Assembly: GCA_033558025.1 (NCBI GenBank)
Contig: JAUCEF010000018.1
Coordinates: 4,774,001-4,838,000 of the forward strand
Origin: Phytophthora sp. 'mugwort'
Lineage: Eukaryota > Oomycota > Peronosporomycetes > Peronosporales > Peronosporaceae
Direction of reading: 5' to 3'
Length of the DNA: 64,000 bases
Part shown: one piece after another, positions 19,492-31,147 of the stretch
Numbering within the stretch: position 1 is the stretch's first letter
Layout of the letters: every line of letters starts with the position of its first letter
Notes under the pieces: model-generated
Databases searched by the model: none
Told to the model about the DNA's origin: nothing
Seen by the model: only the letters and a program-made list of their open reading frames with translations
Position numbers and translations under genes: made by a program

Positions 19492-20670
19492 TTACAGCTC
19501 GAGTTCCTTCACCGTTTCCCACGTGAAGTCCGCGTCCTCACGGCCGAAGTGGCCGTAGGCAGCGGTCTTTTGCATCACCGGGCGCTTCAACTGCAGCGTC
19601 TTCTGGATCATACCCGGACGCAAGTCGAAATTCTTCTTGATGATCTCCACCAGATCATCATCGGACAGACCCTCCTTCACAGTGCCGTACGAGTCGACGT
19701 GGATCGACAGCGGGTACGGCACACCGATAGCGTACGACAGCTGGACAAGAAGGCGGTGGGCAAGACCCTTCGCAACCACTGACTTGGCCACCCAACGGGC
19801 AGCATAGGCAGCCGAACGGTCAACCTTGGTTGTGTCCTTGCCGGAGAAGGCACCGCCACCGTGGGCGCCCCAGCCGCCGTAAGTGTCGATGATAATCTTG
19901 CGACCAGTCAGACCAGCATCACCGTGCGGGCCACCAATCACGAAGCGTCCAGAAGGGTTCAAGTGGTATACTGTCTTGTCGTCAAGGTACTTTTCAGGAA
20001 TGACGGTCTGGATAACGTGCTTCATGAGATCAGCAGCGATCTGCTCGTTAGTCACATCGTCATTGTGTTGAGTGGAAATGACTACGGTGTGCACGCGCTG
20101 CGGAACCATGCGGCCGTCTTCCTGCTTGTACTCAACGGTGACCTGGGTCTTGCCATCGGGGCGGATCCAGTCGAGTGTGCCGTTCTTGCGCACTTCCGTG
20201 AGTTTAGATCCCAGCTTTGTGGCCAGAACGTGCGACAGCGGCATGAGCTCAGGCGTCTCGTCCGAGGCGTATCCGAACATAATGCCCTGGTCGCCGGCAC
20301 CCACGTCCTCATCCGTGACAGAGTCCACAGACTGAGCAATGTCGGGCGACTGCTGTTCAATAGCCACGATAACGTTAACAGTCTTGTAGTCGAGACCCTT
20401 GGCTGGGTCATCGTATCCGATCTCCTTGATTGTGTCACGGATGACCTTCTCGTAGTTAACAATGGCCTTAGTGCTGATCTCACCGAAGATCATGACCATG
20501 CCAGTCTTGGCGCACGTCTCGCATGCCACACGCGAGTTAGGGTCCTCCGACACGCAAGCGTCCAACACAGCGTCCGAGATCTGGTCGCAGAGCTTGTCCG
20601 GGTGGCCCTCGTTCACAGACTCGGACGTGAACAGGAAGGTGCGGTCCTTGGGGGCAGTGGTCTGAGTCAT
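19492..20670 (-). CDS. S-adenosylmethionine synthetase
   Basis: Makes S-adenosylmethionine from methionine and ATP, the cytosolic methyl donor for all methyltransferases, including the neighbouring GSTCD-like protein. 392 residues from the ATG at 20670, a normal length for the family. Hallmarks are GHPDK near residue 22, the GAGDQG motif (124-129, ATP and methionine site) and the Gly-rich loop GGGAFSGKD (271-279). The frame continues upstream without a stop for another 61 codons, but that part has no family similarity and the ATG at 20670 matches the usual N-terminus. Strong codon bias toward C- and G-ending codons suggests high expression. No introns. The 271-codon frame on the opposite strand is a shadow of this bias. 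Confidence 0.97.
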   Translation of the reverse strand: MTQTTAPKDRTFLFTSESVNEGHPDKLCDQISDAVLDACVSEDPNSRVACETCAKTGMVMIFGEISTKAIVNYEKVIRDTIKEIGYDDPAKGLDYKTVNVIVAIEQQSPDIAQSVDSVTDEDVGAGDQGIMFGYASDETPELMPLSHVLATKLGSKLTEVRKNGTLDWIRPDGKTQVTVEYKQEDGRMVPQRVHTVVISTQHNDDVTNEQIAADLMKHVIQTVIPEKYLDDKTVYHLNPSGRFVIGGPHGDAGLTGRKIIIDTYGGWGAHGGGAFSGKDTTKVDRSAAYAARWVAKSVVAKGLAHRLLVQLSYAIGVPYPLSIHVDSYGTVKEGLSDDDLVEIIKKNFDLRPGMIQKTLQLKRPVMQKTAAYGHFGREDADFTWETVKELEL

Positions 20671-21996
20671 CTTTAGAGAAGGTCTTGAGGAGCGGAGTGA
20701 ATGTGAGCGCCGGCAAGCAAATTCCAGAATGAAATGGCCTTCATGGCCGGCGCGCCGTATGCCGTCGGTTTCCAGCGGATAAAACCTCACTGAAAAACCT
20801 CGGACGTGATATGCCGGTGAGTGGTGGACCCAGCGCGACGGGCTTTCGGCCAATCGACAAGACGCGTGGCAACTGCTGGACCAATCAGATGTGCGCTCAC
20901 TTTCTAGTCAGAGGACGTACATTCGCTCAGCGTCTACCGTACGCTCGCTTTGGGCGCGACATCGAGGTGAGCGTCTCAGAATAGCTGTGCGCATTGCATG
21001 CGGCGCAGGTCGTGCTAGCCCGAGCGCTGAAGGCCCCACATTGGCTTGCTACTGACGTGACACGCCGCCGAAAATGGCTTCACGCTGTACTTGCTTAGCA
21101 CCACCCATTTTGTTCTCGATTGCAGGCCCATCTCCCATGTTGACCCATTACTTTGACAGGTCGGCTGAAATACAAATCCAAGTCAAAATAGCTAAAGAGT
21201 ACAAATCGCTTTGCACAGGGAAATACGCCCTTGCGGGGGTTAGCCAGGTTTTAGATTGTTTTCGACCAATCGTATGCAACACGCGCTTGGTACCTACTGC
21301 GTGTTCAAGTGTCCGCCATCGTCTTCTCGCCTTCTCCTATGAAAACGGATCCATTCCAGTGAGCCAGACAATGTGCCATCGCTGGGACTGTGTGAACAGC
21401 GGGCAGGACCGCCTACAGGTCCCGACCGCCACAAGTTAGTTTTTCGCCTAAGGGGCCCGAGGCGATAATACAGCCGAGACGGAAGTAAACTTGCTACATG
21501 TATACTGTACTTAGCACATGAACCGATTTACCACCGTGGAAGGCTCTTACTTTGCGGGAGGGGGCACGTAGTAAAGATACGGCTATGATTTGCTGGGGAG
21601 GTGCTGCCCGATGAAGCAACAAAGGAAACGTTACTGTACTGCTCGAGCTCAGTTTTGATCGTCATCCGCCGGTGCCGACTCAGTACTTGGCTGTATGTCA
21701 ATAGAAGACCTTTGTGCTTGCTCTAACGGGTAGTGAGTGGAGGAGAACGGAGCGCTGAAATAGGTCTGGGCTTAGGATAAGGATGACCTTATGCAACTAT
21801 CATATATACAGTAAGTTTATGAAATGATTGACTACATGTATCCATTGTATCAGTATACTGTTGTAGTGTGATTTAACCTAATACAAATTTTTAATCATTA
21901 AGTTTGGTCACTGCGTTAGTACATTGGATGTACTGGTATACATTACAATTTGAATTATTGGCCCCAAAAAGCTAACAATTTCTCGAAAAGACATCC
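20671..21996. other. Intergenic region, divergent promoters
   Basis: 1.3 kb between S-adenosylmethionine synthetase and the GSTCD-like gene. The left half is GC-rich, with several GCG-containing stretches typical of a strong promoter. The right half (about 21780-21960) is AT-rich. Open frames up to 121 codons have no recognisable motif. Nothing else identified. Confidence 0.45.
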
Positions 21997-23314
21997 ATGA
22001 ACAGCGTGCTGTCGACATTGACATGGGGCACCTGGGACAACGCTAAGTGGGCCCCCCCAAGCGACACAACTGCAGCCTCTGCCACCGTCGGTGCGTCTGC
22101 ATCATCGAAGCCCCTGACTTCATCTCAGAGGCAGCGCAGTCTCCGCAAGCTGCGCAAGAAAGGGCTACAGGCACCCAAGAATTCGCAGCTTTGGTTCGAG
22201 GAGCTGCTAGAGCGCGTGGAGGGTACCTCGTTCGGGCGTAGCAAGACCAGCTACCATTGTAATCCGCTCAGGTGTCTGCACGAATCGGAAGAGGTTTGCG
22301 TCGAGACGGCGGAGACACAACAGCTGCAAGCCATTCCCTGGGCTGATCTACCCGATGGAATCCACCCGCGGGACGGCAAGCTGCCGGCCGAACGAGCAAG
22401 AAAGAAACGGCAGCAAGTAGACAATCTAGCGGTCTTCTTGCAACGCATATTGAGGTGGGTCACTACGTGTGCAGAAGCTACGATTGTCTGAATTCTGACC
22501 AAGTGGGGGTTGGGTGTTGATGCTGCTGCAGACCGGGCGATGTGGTTGTGGAGTTCTGTGCAGGGTCCGGATACGTGGCGTTGCCGCTAGCTTGTCTCTT
22601 TCCGCATTGTACATTTGTTCTGCTTGACAAGAAGGAGCCTTCACTCGCTATTGGTATGTAATCTGGAGCAAATTGCTGTTGAAAATTGTTCTAACGCGTT
22701 CGTTTATTTTATTTGATGTATCCGTTTTTTCAGCTAAGGAGCGCATTGCTGCTTCCCACTTGACCAACGTAGAGATTTTCTGCGGTTTCATCGATGACTA
22801 TTCCAAACCTTTCGACGTGGGCATTGCGCTGCACGCGTGCGGTGAGGCCACCGATATGGTGATGCAGAAATGTCTCGTGGAGCGAGCCGCATACGTGCTT
22901 GCCCCGTGTTGCGTCGGGAAGATCAAGTTGAGCGAGCTGACTTATCCTCGCTCAGCTACCTTGGCTGCTGAGCTCTCACGCACCGAGTACGAAGTGCTAG
23001 CAAAGGCTGCCGACTTTGGCCACTCAAGCAGTGCTACCGTGACGCATACCGGCATCAACCGCAGGCGTCGACGCTGCAAGACGCTCCTTGAAAGTGATCG
23101 CAACATGCGTGCTGAGGAAGCGCAGTATGATACGTTCATGTTTGTTATGCATCCATCTACAGCTACGCCGAAGAACGACGTGTTGGTCGGAATTCCACGT
23201 AACCTAGCTGCCGAACAAAATAGAACGGAGGACGCCGACAGATTGTTTCGGCTCCAATGCGAGGCCATGCTATCGACGGATTCGCTCGTGTGCAAAGCAA
23301 TGGTCAGCGCATAA
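21997..23314 (+). CDS. GSTCD/TRMT-like SAM-dependent methyltransferase
   Basis: Exons 21997..22454, 22532..22653 and 22734..23314 join in frame across introns of 77 and 80 bp, giving 386 residues. The first 150 residues are basic and probably an RNA- or protein-binding region. The class I methyltransferase fold begins with VVEFCAGSG (about 158-166, SAM-binding glycine loop), then an acidic strand end with LLDKKE. Further on come the family-diagnostic HACGEATD (about 227-234) and APCCVGKI (about 250-257). This combination marks the GSTCD-type methyltransferase family, usually tied to RNA modification, but the glutathione-transferase-like domain of animal GSTCD is absent. The substrate is not established. 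The stop lies 60 bp from that of the convergent RMI1 gene. Confidence 0.82.
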
Positions 23315-23374
23315 CAAATAGTAAACCGAAATGTTTGTATATGGCATAACGTTTTAGATTGTGGTGCTAGATCA

Positions 23375-25081
23375 TTATCGAAGTGCGGGGGATAACGATG
23401 CTTTTACTCGCTTCAACAGCTCGTGAGTATCGGATGATAGGAAATCACGACAGTCTATCAGCAAGAGAGGTGCTGGGCCAGATGCACCTGTGTCGGCACC
23501 CTTCTCAAAAGTCATAACTCCTTCTAGGTTCATGAGCGCAAACTGCATATTCGCCGCCCACCCGTGTGCGACTTGTACCTTCGTTTGCATTGTTTGCAGG
23601 AACTCGGAGCAGGATACACCCATGAGGCGCGCCACGAACTCTTCAGCCACATCCGCTTCCTTTGTAGCAGTGCAATCCTCCACGGAAACTCGAAGCTGGT
23701 ACTTACCGGTATTGAATTGAAAGCCCACCACGGACTTAATGCACGCGCGGATCTGGAATCTACTTGTTGCTGTAAACTGCGTTGGTGCTGACAAGGTCGG
23801 TAACCGTGCAGTGAAGTACTGAAACGGGCGCGTTAGATTCAGCAACGGTGTTGCAGCTGCCGCCCTACTATTATTCCCATTTTGACCCAGGAGTGAAAGG
23901 CCTGAAGCTCCCTTAGCAACGTGGACCGTAGTGCTCACCAACCGTACTGATGTCGAATTTTGCAGTGCTGGAGGCTTAGTCGATGATGCCTCCGTCACAT
24001 TTTGTTCCATTGATGGTGAACGAGGTCGCTTCCGAGAGGGAATTACTCTGCTGGCTGTTGGTGTTGTCTTGGCATCATCCACATCGACAGGGTGTCGAGG
24101 AGTCTTTGGGCTGTAAAAGAGGTGTTCTACCATTGGGTCGGTAGTATCGCTGTCCATATCTTCATCCGATGAGGGTCTATCTACAAACACTGACGGGACT
24201 GTGCTGGCGTTTGTGGCATTCGTGTTAGCAACATTGCTACTCGTGCTCATGCGGCGTGGAGGCACTGAGTTTGATACTGCAGAAGGATTCGTGTTTCCCA
24301 CAGTATTTGTCTGAAGAGTTCCGTTGGACGCTGCAGTTATCGTCGGAGATCTAGCGGCTGGCTCTTGCGGACGCGGCGGTGGGGCTGCGGGCTGCTGCTG
24401 GGACGTATTAAACTGTGACGTCACCAGAGCTGCCGAGTACGCCCCAGCACTCAGTCCATTCGGCTCTGTAGGTTGCTGCACTTGTCCGCTGCCACGTCCC
24501 GAGTAATCTGACGATGTTTCCAATAGCTGGCAATTATCGGGTCCCAGCATGAGCAATCCATGCCTCACGGGCACGTTCTCCACCACGACTTTGGTGCCGC
24601 GCGGCACGTTCACACTGAACTGCGGCAGCAACCTAAACTCAAAGCCGAACACCAATTGATGACCATCTGTGAGCCCCAGTTTGAGCGTGCGTGCCGGCCC
24701 AGCAGTCAAAAATTCCGTGCGATGTTCATAGTTGGCACCGATGTTGGCCACGTCCACCACCTGCTCAGTTTGCAGTCACGTCTGTCAATAATGCACTAGC
24801 CAAGTTGAATATCGTGCCTGTCGCCTCACCTGAAGGATGCACATGCCCTGGATGGTGGAGCCGTTGAGCTTCGCAACGTCCGGGGGCAGCGCCGGCCGGC
24901 AACTTTGGTGCAGATCCGACTGCATCAACCGCCCGAACAGGTACGCGCCATACGGAGCCTGCTGTCGAGCTCCGCCGGCCGCAGCCCGGAATTTCTGGAA
25001 CTCGTGGGCCTCCCATTCCGAGTCCAGCGCCTCGTACGGAAGCTGTCGGCGCTCGCCTCCTCCTCGTGACGGCCGCGCCAT
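23375..25081 (-). CDS. RMI1: RecQ-mediated genome instability protein 1 (RMI1)
   Basis: Scaffold of the BLM-topoisomerase III dissolvasome, which removes double Holliday junctions. Exons 24830..25081 and 23375..24760 (read leftwards) join in phase 0 across a 69-bp intron with donor GTGAGG and acceptor GAGCAG, giving 545 residues. The N-terminal helical bundle is followed by an OB fold with the diagnostic LTDG, then GTKVVVENVPVRHGLLML, which corresponds to the topoisomerase III-binding module. A Ser/Asn/Thr-rich disordered linker spans about residues 190-400. A second OB-like domain occupies the last 130 residues, equivalent to the C-terminal domain of animal RMI1 that contacts RMI2. The ATG at 25081 is the first in frame with the domain. 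Confidence 0.82.
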
Positions 25082-25375
25082 ATATACCACCGTGATGCAA
25101 CTATTATTGCGAATATCGCAATAGCATACAATGTCACAATTTTATTGTCTTTGTTAATACAATACACGTTGAAGTCCATTTTTATAATAAAAATGTGGAT
25201 TTCTAGGCACACTCATGCAGCTCCGTAACGGACTCTGTTGTCGACCGTACATCACGCCAAATGCAGTCTCGTCTTATATTACGCCTTATGTTTTCTTCTC
25301 TTGACACGGTACCGGTGCCATCATCCCAAATGTCGAAAGTCGCTGAGTGTACACATTCGCAGCATGATGCGACAA

Positions 25376-25826
25376 TTATATCTCAACGACGTTCTTCTGC
25401 ACATTAACCTGCACAATGTGATCGCTGCCACCTGCAGTGTACGATGGAACTGCGCGTGCAAACGGAATCGATTCTGCTGCGTTCGAGAGACCATCGGTCG
25501 CAAACTAGCCGACACAAGCAGCACGAAAAACAAGTTAGCAGTAGCAACAGCCCCATCGTTTTTAAGAGAATGAATAAGCGACCTACCTCTGGGTGGACTC
25601 GTAGCGCTAGCACCTGCGGCAACTCGACGAGGTGCAGCTTGGCGTAGCGCAGCACGACGAGTCCACTGCCAATTGACAGCAAGTAGAACGCCCAGGTACG
25701 CACCACCGCCTTCTCCCGCTTGGTTTGAAAAAGGAACGCGAGGCAGGCCGCGTACGCTGCCACGAACAGCACCAGAAGAGGCCAGGTACGTTTGCGGTAG
25801 TGAAGTTTGATTTTTTTTGTGCTCAT
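25376..25826 (-). CDS. Small membrane protein, exon structure uncertain
   Basis: Best reading is two exons, 25587..25826 and 25376..25504, joined in phase 0 across an 82-bp intron (donor GTAGGT, branch GCTAAC, acceptor GGCTAG), giving about 122 residues. The first exon encodes a basic start, then two hydrophobic segments of about 20 residues each, so a small double-spanning protein is likely. The second exon is polar and ends in a short acidic tail. The frame before the ATG is open back to about 25919 and its translation is coding-like (Lys/Arg/Tyr-rich amphipathic), so a further 5' exon joined at an AG near 25920 is plausible. The shape (short, two spans near the N-terminus) recalls small ER glycolipid-pathway subunits, but I do not recognise a family. 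Confidence 0.45.
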
Positions 25827-26122
25827 TGACGGTGGGAAGCGGCCCACGAACTTCTCAATCTTGCGGATGTAATAGCCTAAGATCTTGAGTCTGTATTGGT
25901 CTTCCGCCTGGACAATCTAGCTCCACATACACCATCACAAACCCAGTTACATAAATTCCCAGATCCGACACATATTTAATACGTTCAACGACAATGCACC
26001 GACTTCCGTCCAGTAGGTCCAGCGCATCTGCAGTCCTTCAGGCCATAATATACAGTACCGGTACTTCGCAGCAGCAATTATACACGATATAGACGGAATA
26101 AGTCAGCTCTCTCTCCACACAA

Positions 26123-26395
26123 TTAGACGCCGCTAGATCTGTCTCGCACCAGCGCCAACGCCAGCTCCACTAAACACACGAGCGCCACCACCAGGAACAC
26201 AATCGTGTCCACGAACCAGTCGCGCGTGCAGAAGACGATGCAGGATGGCACCACAAACACCAGCAGCACACGCGCCAACCCCAACGCGAAATAGCGACGC
26301 TCCTGGGTCCTCAGCGCCTCGTTGCTTAGGTGCGGCGCGAAGTGGCGCACGATCTTGCGCTTGTGCGCCTGGTCCCCCTCAGGCGTCGCGAACAT
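26123..26395 (-). CDS. Small two-span membrane protein, unknown
   Basis: 90 residues from the ATG at 26395; a second in-frame ATG at 26485 would add 30 residues, but that stretch looks like leader DNA. The N-terminal third is polar and basic (HKRKIVRHF), followed by two hydrophobic segments at about 45-62 and 65-83 separated by a short loop with Arg-Asp-Trp, and a short charged tail. It lies upstream of, and on the same strand as, the other small membrane protein. No family recognised. It could be an ER or Golgi accessory protein; the call rests on frame length and composition only. Confidence 0.45.
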   Translation of the reverse strand: MFATPEGDQAHKRKIVRHFAPHLSNEALRTQERRYFALGLARVLLVFVVPSCIVFCTRDWFVDTIVFLVVALVCLVELALALVRDRSSGV

Positions 26396-26527
26396 GACTG
26401 CCCTTTGGGTTAGTCGTATTATACTCGTATCACCGCAGATTCCAAGCTTCAAGGAGAACAGCAGTTTCATTGGATAAAATTTCATTTTAGATAGGCTTCA
26501 ACTTCAGCCTGGCGTCTACTATTGGTG

Positions 26528-28000
26528 TTAGTCGGTCTTGCTGTCTAGCTCCAGATCCACCGTCTCAGGCGAGACCTCGAGCGCATTATCGAGGGCGGCG
26601 TCCGCGGCCTCGTCCAGAGACGACTGCGGCTGGCTGTATGACTTGCTGTACTTCTTGCTGAAGCCGACGGTCGTGGACACCGTGCTGACGGCGGCTTTGA
26701 ACTTGCGGCGCGCGTTGAAGCGGCGCAACTCCTCCAGAGCGCTCGTGAGCTGCACGGTGGCCACCTCCGTGCCCGTGACCCAGCGGTGTGCCAGCAGCTG
26801 GTCCACCGTCGCACTGTAGAGCGAAACGGATTAAAACCAAGCAGAAAGCAAAATATATAACGGCGAAATGAACAGACGTACCGCTTCTCCGGGTCCACAA
26901 CGAGCATCTGTGAAATGAGGTCCTTGGCGTCGTCCGAGACGTGGTCCCAGTACGGCGAGTCAAACTGGAACTTGCCCTTCTTAATCTTCTTGAACAGTGC
27001 GTTGTGATTGTCGTCGTGGAACGGCGGGTAACCACATAGCAGGATGTACGTGATGACACCGATGCTCCAGATGTCTACCGTCTTGCCGTACGGCTTTCCC
27101 TCGAGAATTTCCGGTGCAACGTATCCGGGGGTACCGCAGGCCGTCACGAGACCCTCGCTGTCGAACTCGATCCTCTTTGCGAAACCAAAGTCCGCCAGCT
27201 TAATGGACGCATCGTCGTCCTTGCTGGTCAGCAGAAGATTTTCCGGTTTCAAGTCACGGTGCACAATATCAGCGTCGTGGCAGTATTTTATGGCCTCCAA
27301 AAGGAGCTTCACCAGATCTCGAGCTTCTCTCTCGTTGTAGTATGACTACCGTGGAAAAAATTAGTAAGAATAGCAGGCAGGCGGTCAGTAAAACATCCTC
27401 ATTAAAATGTCGTAGCGAAGCTGCACCAACCTTCTCAACAATACGGTCAAAGAGCTCGCCGCCCTCCATGAACTCCGTCACCAGGTAATAGAACTTCTCC
27501 TCGACGAAGAAATCGTGCAGAATCATGATATTCGGGTGGTTCATCTGCAGCACACACAAAAAGAAATGTAACAGGTCAGCATAATAGCATAGCCCACCGC
27601 TGCGGGGAAGCTACAGCTTACCTGCTTGAGTATAGCGACTTCCGTCGTCAGCGCCTCAATATCCTCCGCCACCAGACCCTCGCGTTTGATGCACTTGATG
27701 GCATAGCGCTGGCCCGTGGGCTTGTGGACGGCGATACGTACGACCGAGAAGGTACCCGAGCCGATGACCTTGCCCAACGTGTACTGCTCCTCGAAGCTGT
27801 TTGGGTTTACAGTGGCCGGCACTGACTTGCCGTTGGTCGTGGCATTGCCCTCGCCTTGGGCATCCACCTGGGCGTTTCCATCCACAACATCCTGATCCTG
27901 GGAAAATGGTTAGTTCATGTGACAGAGCGATTGAGACCAAGGTCGATGCAGGTAGAATCAAGGCGGTGGGGCTTACTGGCTTGGAGCTAACACAACCCAT
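26528..28000 (-). CDS. Calcium/calmodulin-dependent-type protein kinase with N-terminal lipidation motif
   Basis: Ser/Thr kinase of the CAMK group, 387 residues. Exons, in transcript order: 27977..28000, 27622..27897, 27431..27544, 26882..27345, 26528..26813; all joins keep frame. The first exon is only 24 bp and encodes MGCVSSKP, a classic N-myristoylation plus palmitoylation signal, implying membrane attachment. Kinase features are the glycine loop IGSGTFSVV (53-61), Lys76 for ATP, HRDLKPEN (catalytic Asp169), DFG (190-192) and GTPGYVAPE in the activation segment, so it should be active. After the kinase domain the tail has RRFNARRKFKAAV (about 323-335), the layout of a CaMK autoinhibitory and calmodulin-binding segment. 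No EF hands are present. The signal would be calcium-calmodulin. Confidence 0.9.
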
Positions 28001-28103
28001 GCTGCTTCTTGTTGAGGCAGCTCGGGGGGAAAGGAGTCAGTCGAGTGCTGCCGCCGCTTCTGGTTGCGTTGTGGTGTTGCCAAACAGTGCCGCGCTTCCT
28101 GAG

Positions 28104-29767
28104 CTAAAACGGTTCGGTTTGTCGTGGGTTTCGCTAAAAATAGACCAATCAGCACGTTTCGTTATGGTAGGGGCTGGGATCTATTTGAAATAACACGCTG
28201 GACAAGTACATAAGATCGGAAGTGGGTTCGATATGGAGGGCGCTCAGGTAGTGAAGGTAAACTTGTCGCCCTGTCCAGGCAAGCCGCATCCGTGAGATCA
28301 AAGGAGCCATCCAGGAAAAGGTTTTTAAGCACGTACCTGGCGGAGCTTGGTGTTGAGCTTGGGCTCCGCGTACGAGACGCGCTTGACGGGCCTTGTGGTA
28401 CGTCTGCCCTCGAACGGACTGCGTTGCTGGCCGAAGAGTGCGGGCACAAACGCCGAATTGGCGCGAGGAGGTCCAGAAATCATGCGAGATTTCGGCTGTC
28501 GGTGATTCGGCTGGCCTGTCCGCTTGCCTAAGCCGTAGTAGTCTCCCTGAAAGGCGCATCACAACGCGTTAGCACCCGTGACAGCTCCTGTCGTAATGCA
28601 ATAGGGACGCACCCGCCGGAGTTTTGTGTTCAACTTGGGCTCGGTGTACGACATGCTGCCGTTACGCTGGCGCAGTCGCCTCTTCATACCAGCCTGTCAG
28701 CACCGACGGAGTGAGTTCAGTTCCATCGTACACCAACCTGTCAGGCAAAGCGTACCTGCGAGCATAATCGTTCCGAGCCAGGGGTGACGTGAGCAGACGT
28801 CACAGCATCACAACGAGAGGAGCTTGGTGTTAACACATCATTGGCCCCATTCTCATCGGAGAGGATAGCATTCGTATCGTCGCTTTCTCCTGTGTTTTTG
28901 TTCTTCTGGAACCGACGGAAGATGTGCACATTAGGCATATGTAGCGTGCTATGATGCTCCTAGGTGCTCAGCTTACGTCTATGGCCGTCGCGTTGTCAAT
29001 CTTGTTCCCCACTAAAGCCGTTGAAGCCCCCTTACACATTGCATTTGTTGCGAAAGGTGATGGTGCTCGGAGCTCCTGGGCCAAACATCACCAGCAAGTT
29101 AGGTTGCCATCGTAAACACAGAGCACGTTAAGACGTACAAAGGGAGACATCCGTACGACTCCGACCTCCTGAGATGCCCTCGGAGATGGAGAAAGTGGTT
29201 CCTCCGGCTCGAGCTCCGTATTTTCCATGGACGCACAGCTAAGTTCCCCGAAGCTGCATTGAATTGCTTGGTGTTGCACTGCTTCAACAGCAAAAAATCC
29301 GGTGAATATTTATGCCAGAGTTCGCATGTTTGTACGTATACGAGCCGTCTTTCCTGCAATGGGTTTGCACCGTGCCTCCATCCACTCCACCACTAGTTCA
29401 CAACACGAAAACATTTGAAAAGTCCTCGGTTGCCACAGCCGATGAAACCTCAAACCTTTGTCCGAAAACACGGCGCTCTGCGCAGCTCGAGCTGCAACAA
29501 TGCACCATCAGCATGATTGCTCTGGAGAATATTAGCTGCAGCTGCAGTTCACCTTTGGTAAGATCCTGCTTGGTTGCAGTCTGCCACGAACGTCAATAAC
29601 AAAACCAATCCCGCATGAGAAAAAGCCGATGGGGCCACCGATAGCCAACGCACCAGCGCTTTGGCCAGATCGCGGTTCTTCTCCGAAAGAATGCACACTT
29701 TGCCCCGCAGCTGCTGCAGTTCCTGCATGACGCTGAGCATACCCGTTGTGCCGCGGCGCTGGGCCAT
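28104..29767 (-). CDS. Shugoshin-like centromeric cohesion protector with two SGO C-motifs
   Basis: The first exon (29654..29767, ATG at 29767) encodes 38 residues that form a short coiled coil with EKNRDLAKAL, like the shugoshin N-terminal PP2A-binding helix. Supported downstream exons are about 29139..29260 (acidic, Ser/Pro; left splice uncertain), 28756..28959, 28613..28693, 28337..28546 and 28104..28133, all in phase 0. Two separate exons each end in a shugoshin C-terminal basic motif: YTEPKLNTKLRR and VSYAEPKLNTKLRQ. In known shugoshins this motif binds phosphorylated histone H2A at centromeres and occurs once. One or two short exons between 29653 and about 29260 cannot be fixed by eye. 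Role: protecting centromeric cohesin until anaphase, by family. Confidence 0.7.
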
Positions 29768-29925
29768 CGTGGTCAAATACTTGGAAGTAGTACACTTTCT
29801 CAGCAAGTTTGGCAGGGATACTTAATGAGATCGTATTCTTTACATGTTTCTTACAAATTTATGATTACACACACCTAAACGCATTTTAAATATTATTAAG
29901 AATCATTTCGTATTTGCGCGGCAAA

Positions 29926-31147
29926 ATGGATGAGGTGCAAGGAGACGCCGTGTTCGAGTCATTCCCGGGCGACAGCTTCCGCTTCGGTGTGGGGAACGTG
30001 GACGGCGTCGGGAAGATCTGGCTGGAGAGCCAGGCTTCTAAGAAGTGCTGGTGCGTCTGCGACGGAGGGACCAAAAGGCCTGCAGGCCTACATGCAGTTC
30101 TGATAACGTTCTTCTGTCCGCAGGACGTGCGAGGTGACGGACGTCGCGAAGTTCGCCCCAGCGGACGTAGTTTTGCCCCAAAAGACGGTGCTTCACTATG
30201 TGGCGGTGGGTGTTGCTGTGACTCCCTTCGTTGCGACTTAAAACCTTTCAGTTGACGCATGAATTTGACAGGCCAGCTTGAAGGAGTCCGCAGCCGTTTC
30301 CAATGGCGCGAACCCCGGACCAACACTCGTTCGGGAAGACGAAGACAAGACGCTACAACTAGAAGTACTGATTAAACTGGGGATGGCGGACCTTGACTGG
30401 GCACCCAAGTACATATTCCCACTGACGTTAGATCCACAGGAGCTCCCACCGCCAGAAGTGCAGACACAGCAGATCATGCTCCTTACGGCGCAGGTCCATG
30501 AGCTACAACAGGAAGTGAAGACATTGAAGAAGCAGATGCAAAATGTCCTGCATGCACAAGCTGCAACCCATCCGGCACCAGCGGGGGCGGCGCAGCCTTC
30601 AGCATCTTCTCCAGGATCACCTGCCTCTCAAACGTCACGTCACTCTCCCGCGCCGGCAGCAGACCGAGCTGTCGTTGTAGTGGAAACCCGGCCGACAGTG
30701 TCGACGTCTTCTCGTGGGGAAGACCAAGTGTGGGGTGATATCATTGGTCACCCGCAACACAAGCTTGTGCAGACTGATGAGTATCGAGAGACGCGAAACC
30801 CGCTTGGCGTGACAGTGCGCAGCCATCGCCAGCACACCTGTAAAGTGTGTTCCGTGCTGCGAGGAAATCGCAAACGCGCGTCTCTGTCGTCTTACTATTG
30901 CCCGGAATGCACGGAACGGTACCACGGCGGGATGGTGTTCTTATGCGATAAAGCCCGATCGCATGATTCGAACGACTACCGGAGTGCTACTTGCAGCCAA
31001 ATCTGGCACTTGATGTGGAACAATGGGGAAAATATTCCTCAGACCGGAACATCAGCGATAAGAATGCGGAAAAGGTTAAAAACGAGCGAGAACGAGACAA
31101 ACCCAGTTGGCGTCAAGGCAAGACCCTCGCGTGCTGCGAGACGCTAA
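29926..31147 (+). CDS. Coiled-coil protein ending in a transposase-type zinc ribbon
   Basis: Exons 29926..30050, 30124..30205 and 30272..31147 join in frame (introns of 73 and 66 bp), giving 360 residues. The N-terminal 110 residues form a globular beta-rich looking domain with Trp and Val strands, followed by a helix (about 120-160) with regular Leu/Gln spacing; this order resembles XRCC4/SAS-6-type proteins, but the match is only structural guesswork. A Pro/Ala/Ser linker leads to a Cys cluster, CKVC then CPEC then two later Cys, followed by an IWH-type Trp/His block, which closely resembles the C-terminal zinc ribbon of PiggyBac-type transposases in oomycetes. No DDE catalytic domain is present. 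It may be a host gene that captured the ribbon. Confidence 0.6.

Noticed and set aside
19861..20676. 271-codon open frame opposite the S-adenosylmethionine synthetase gene
   Set aside because: It exactly shadows the strongly biased codons of a certain gene and has no recognisable domain.
20671..20853. 61-codon upstream extension of the S-adenosylmethionine synthetase frame
   Set aside because: No family similarity, and the usual N-terminus begins at the ATG at 20670.
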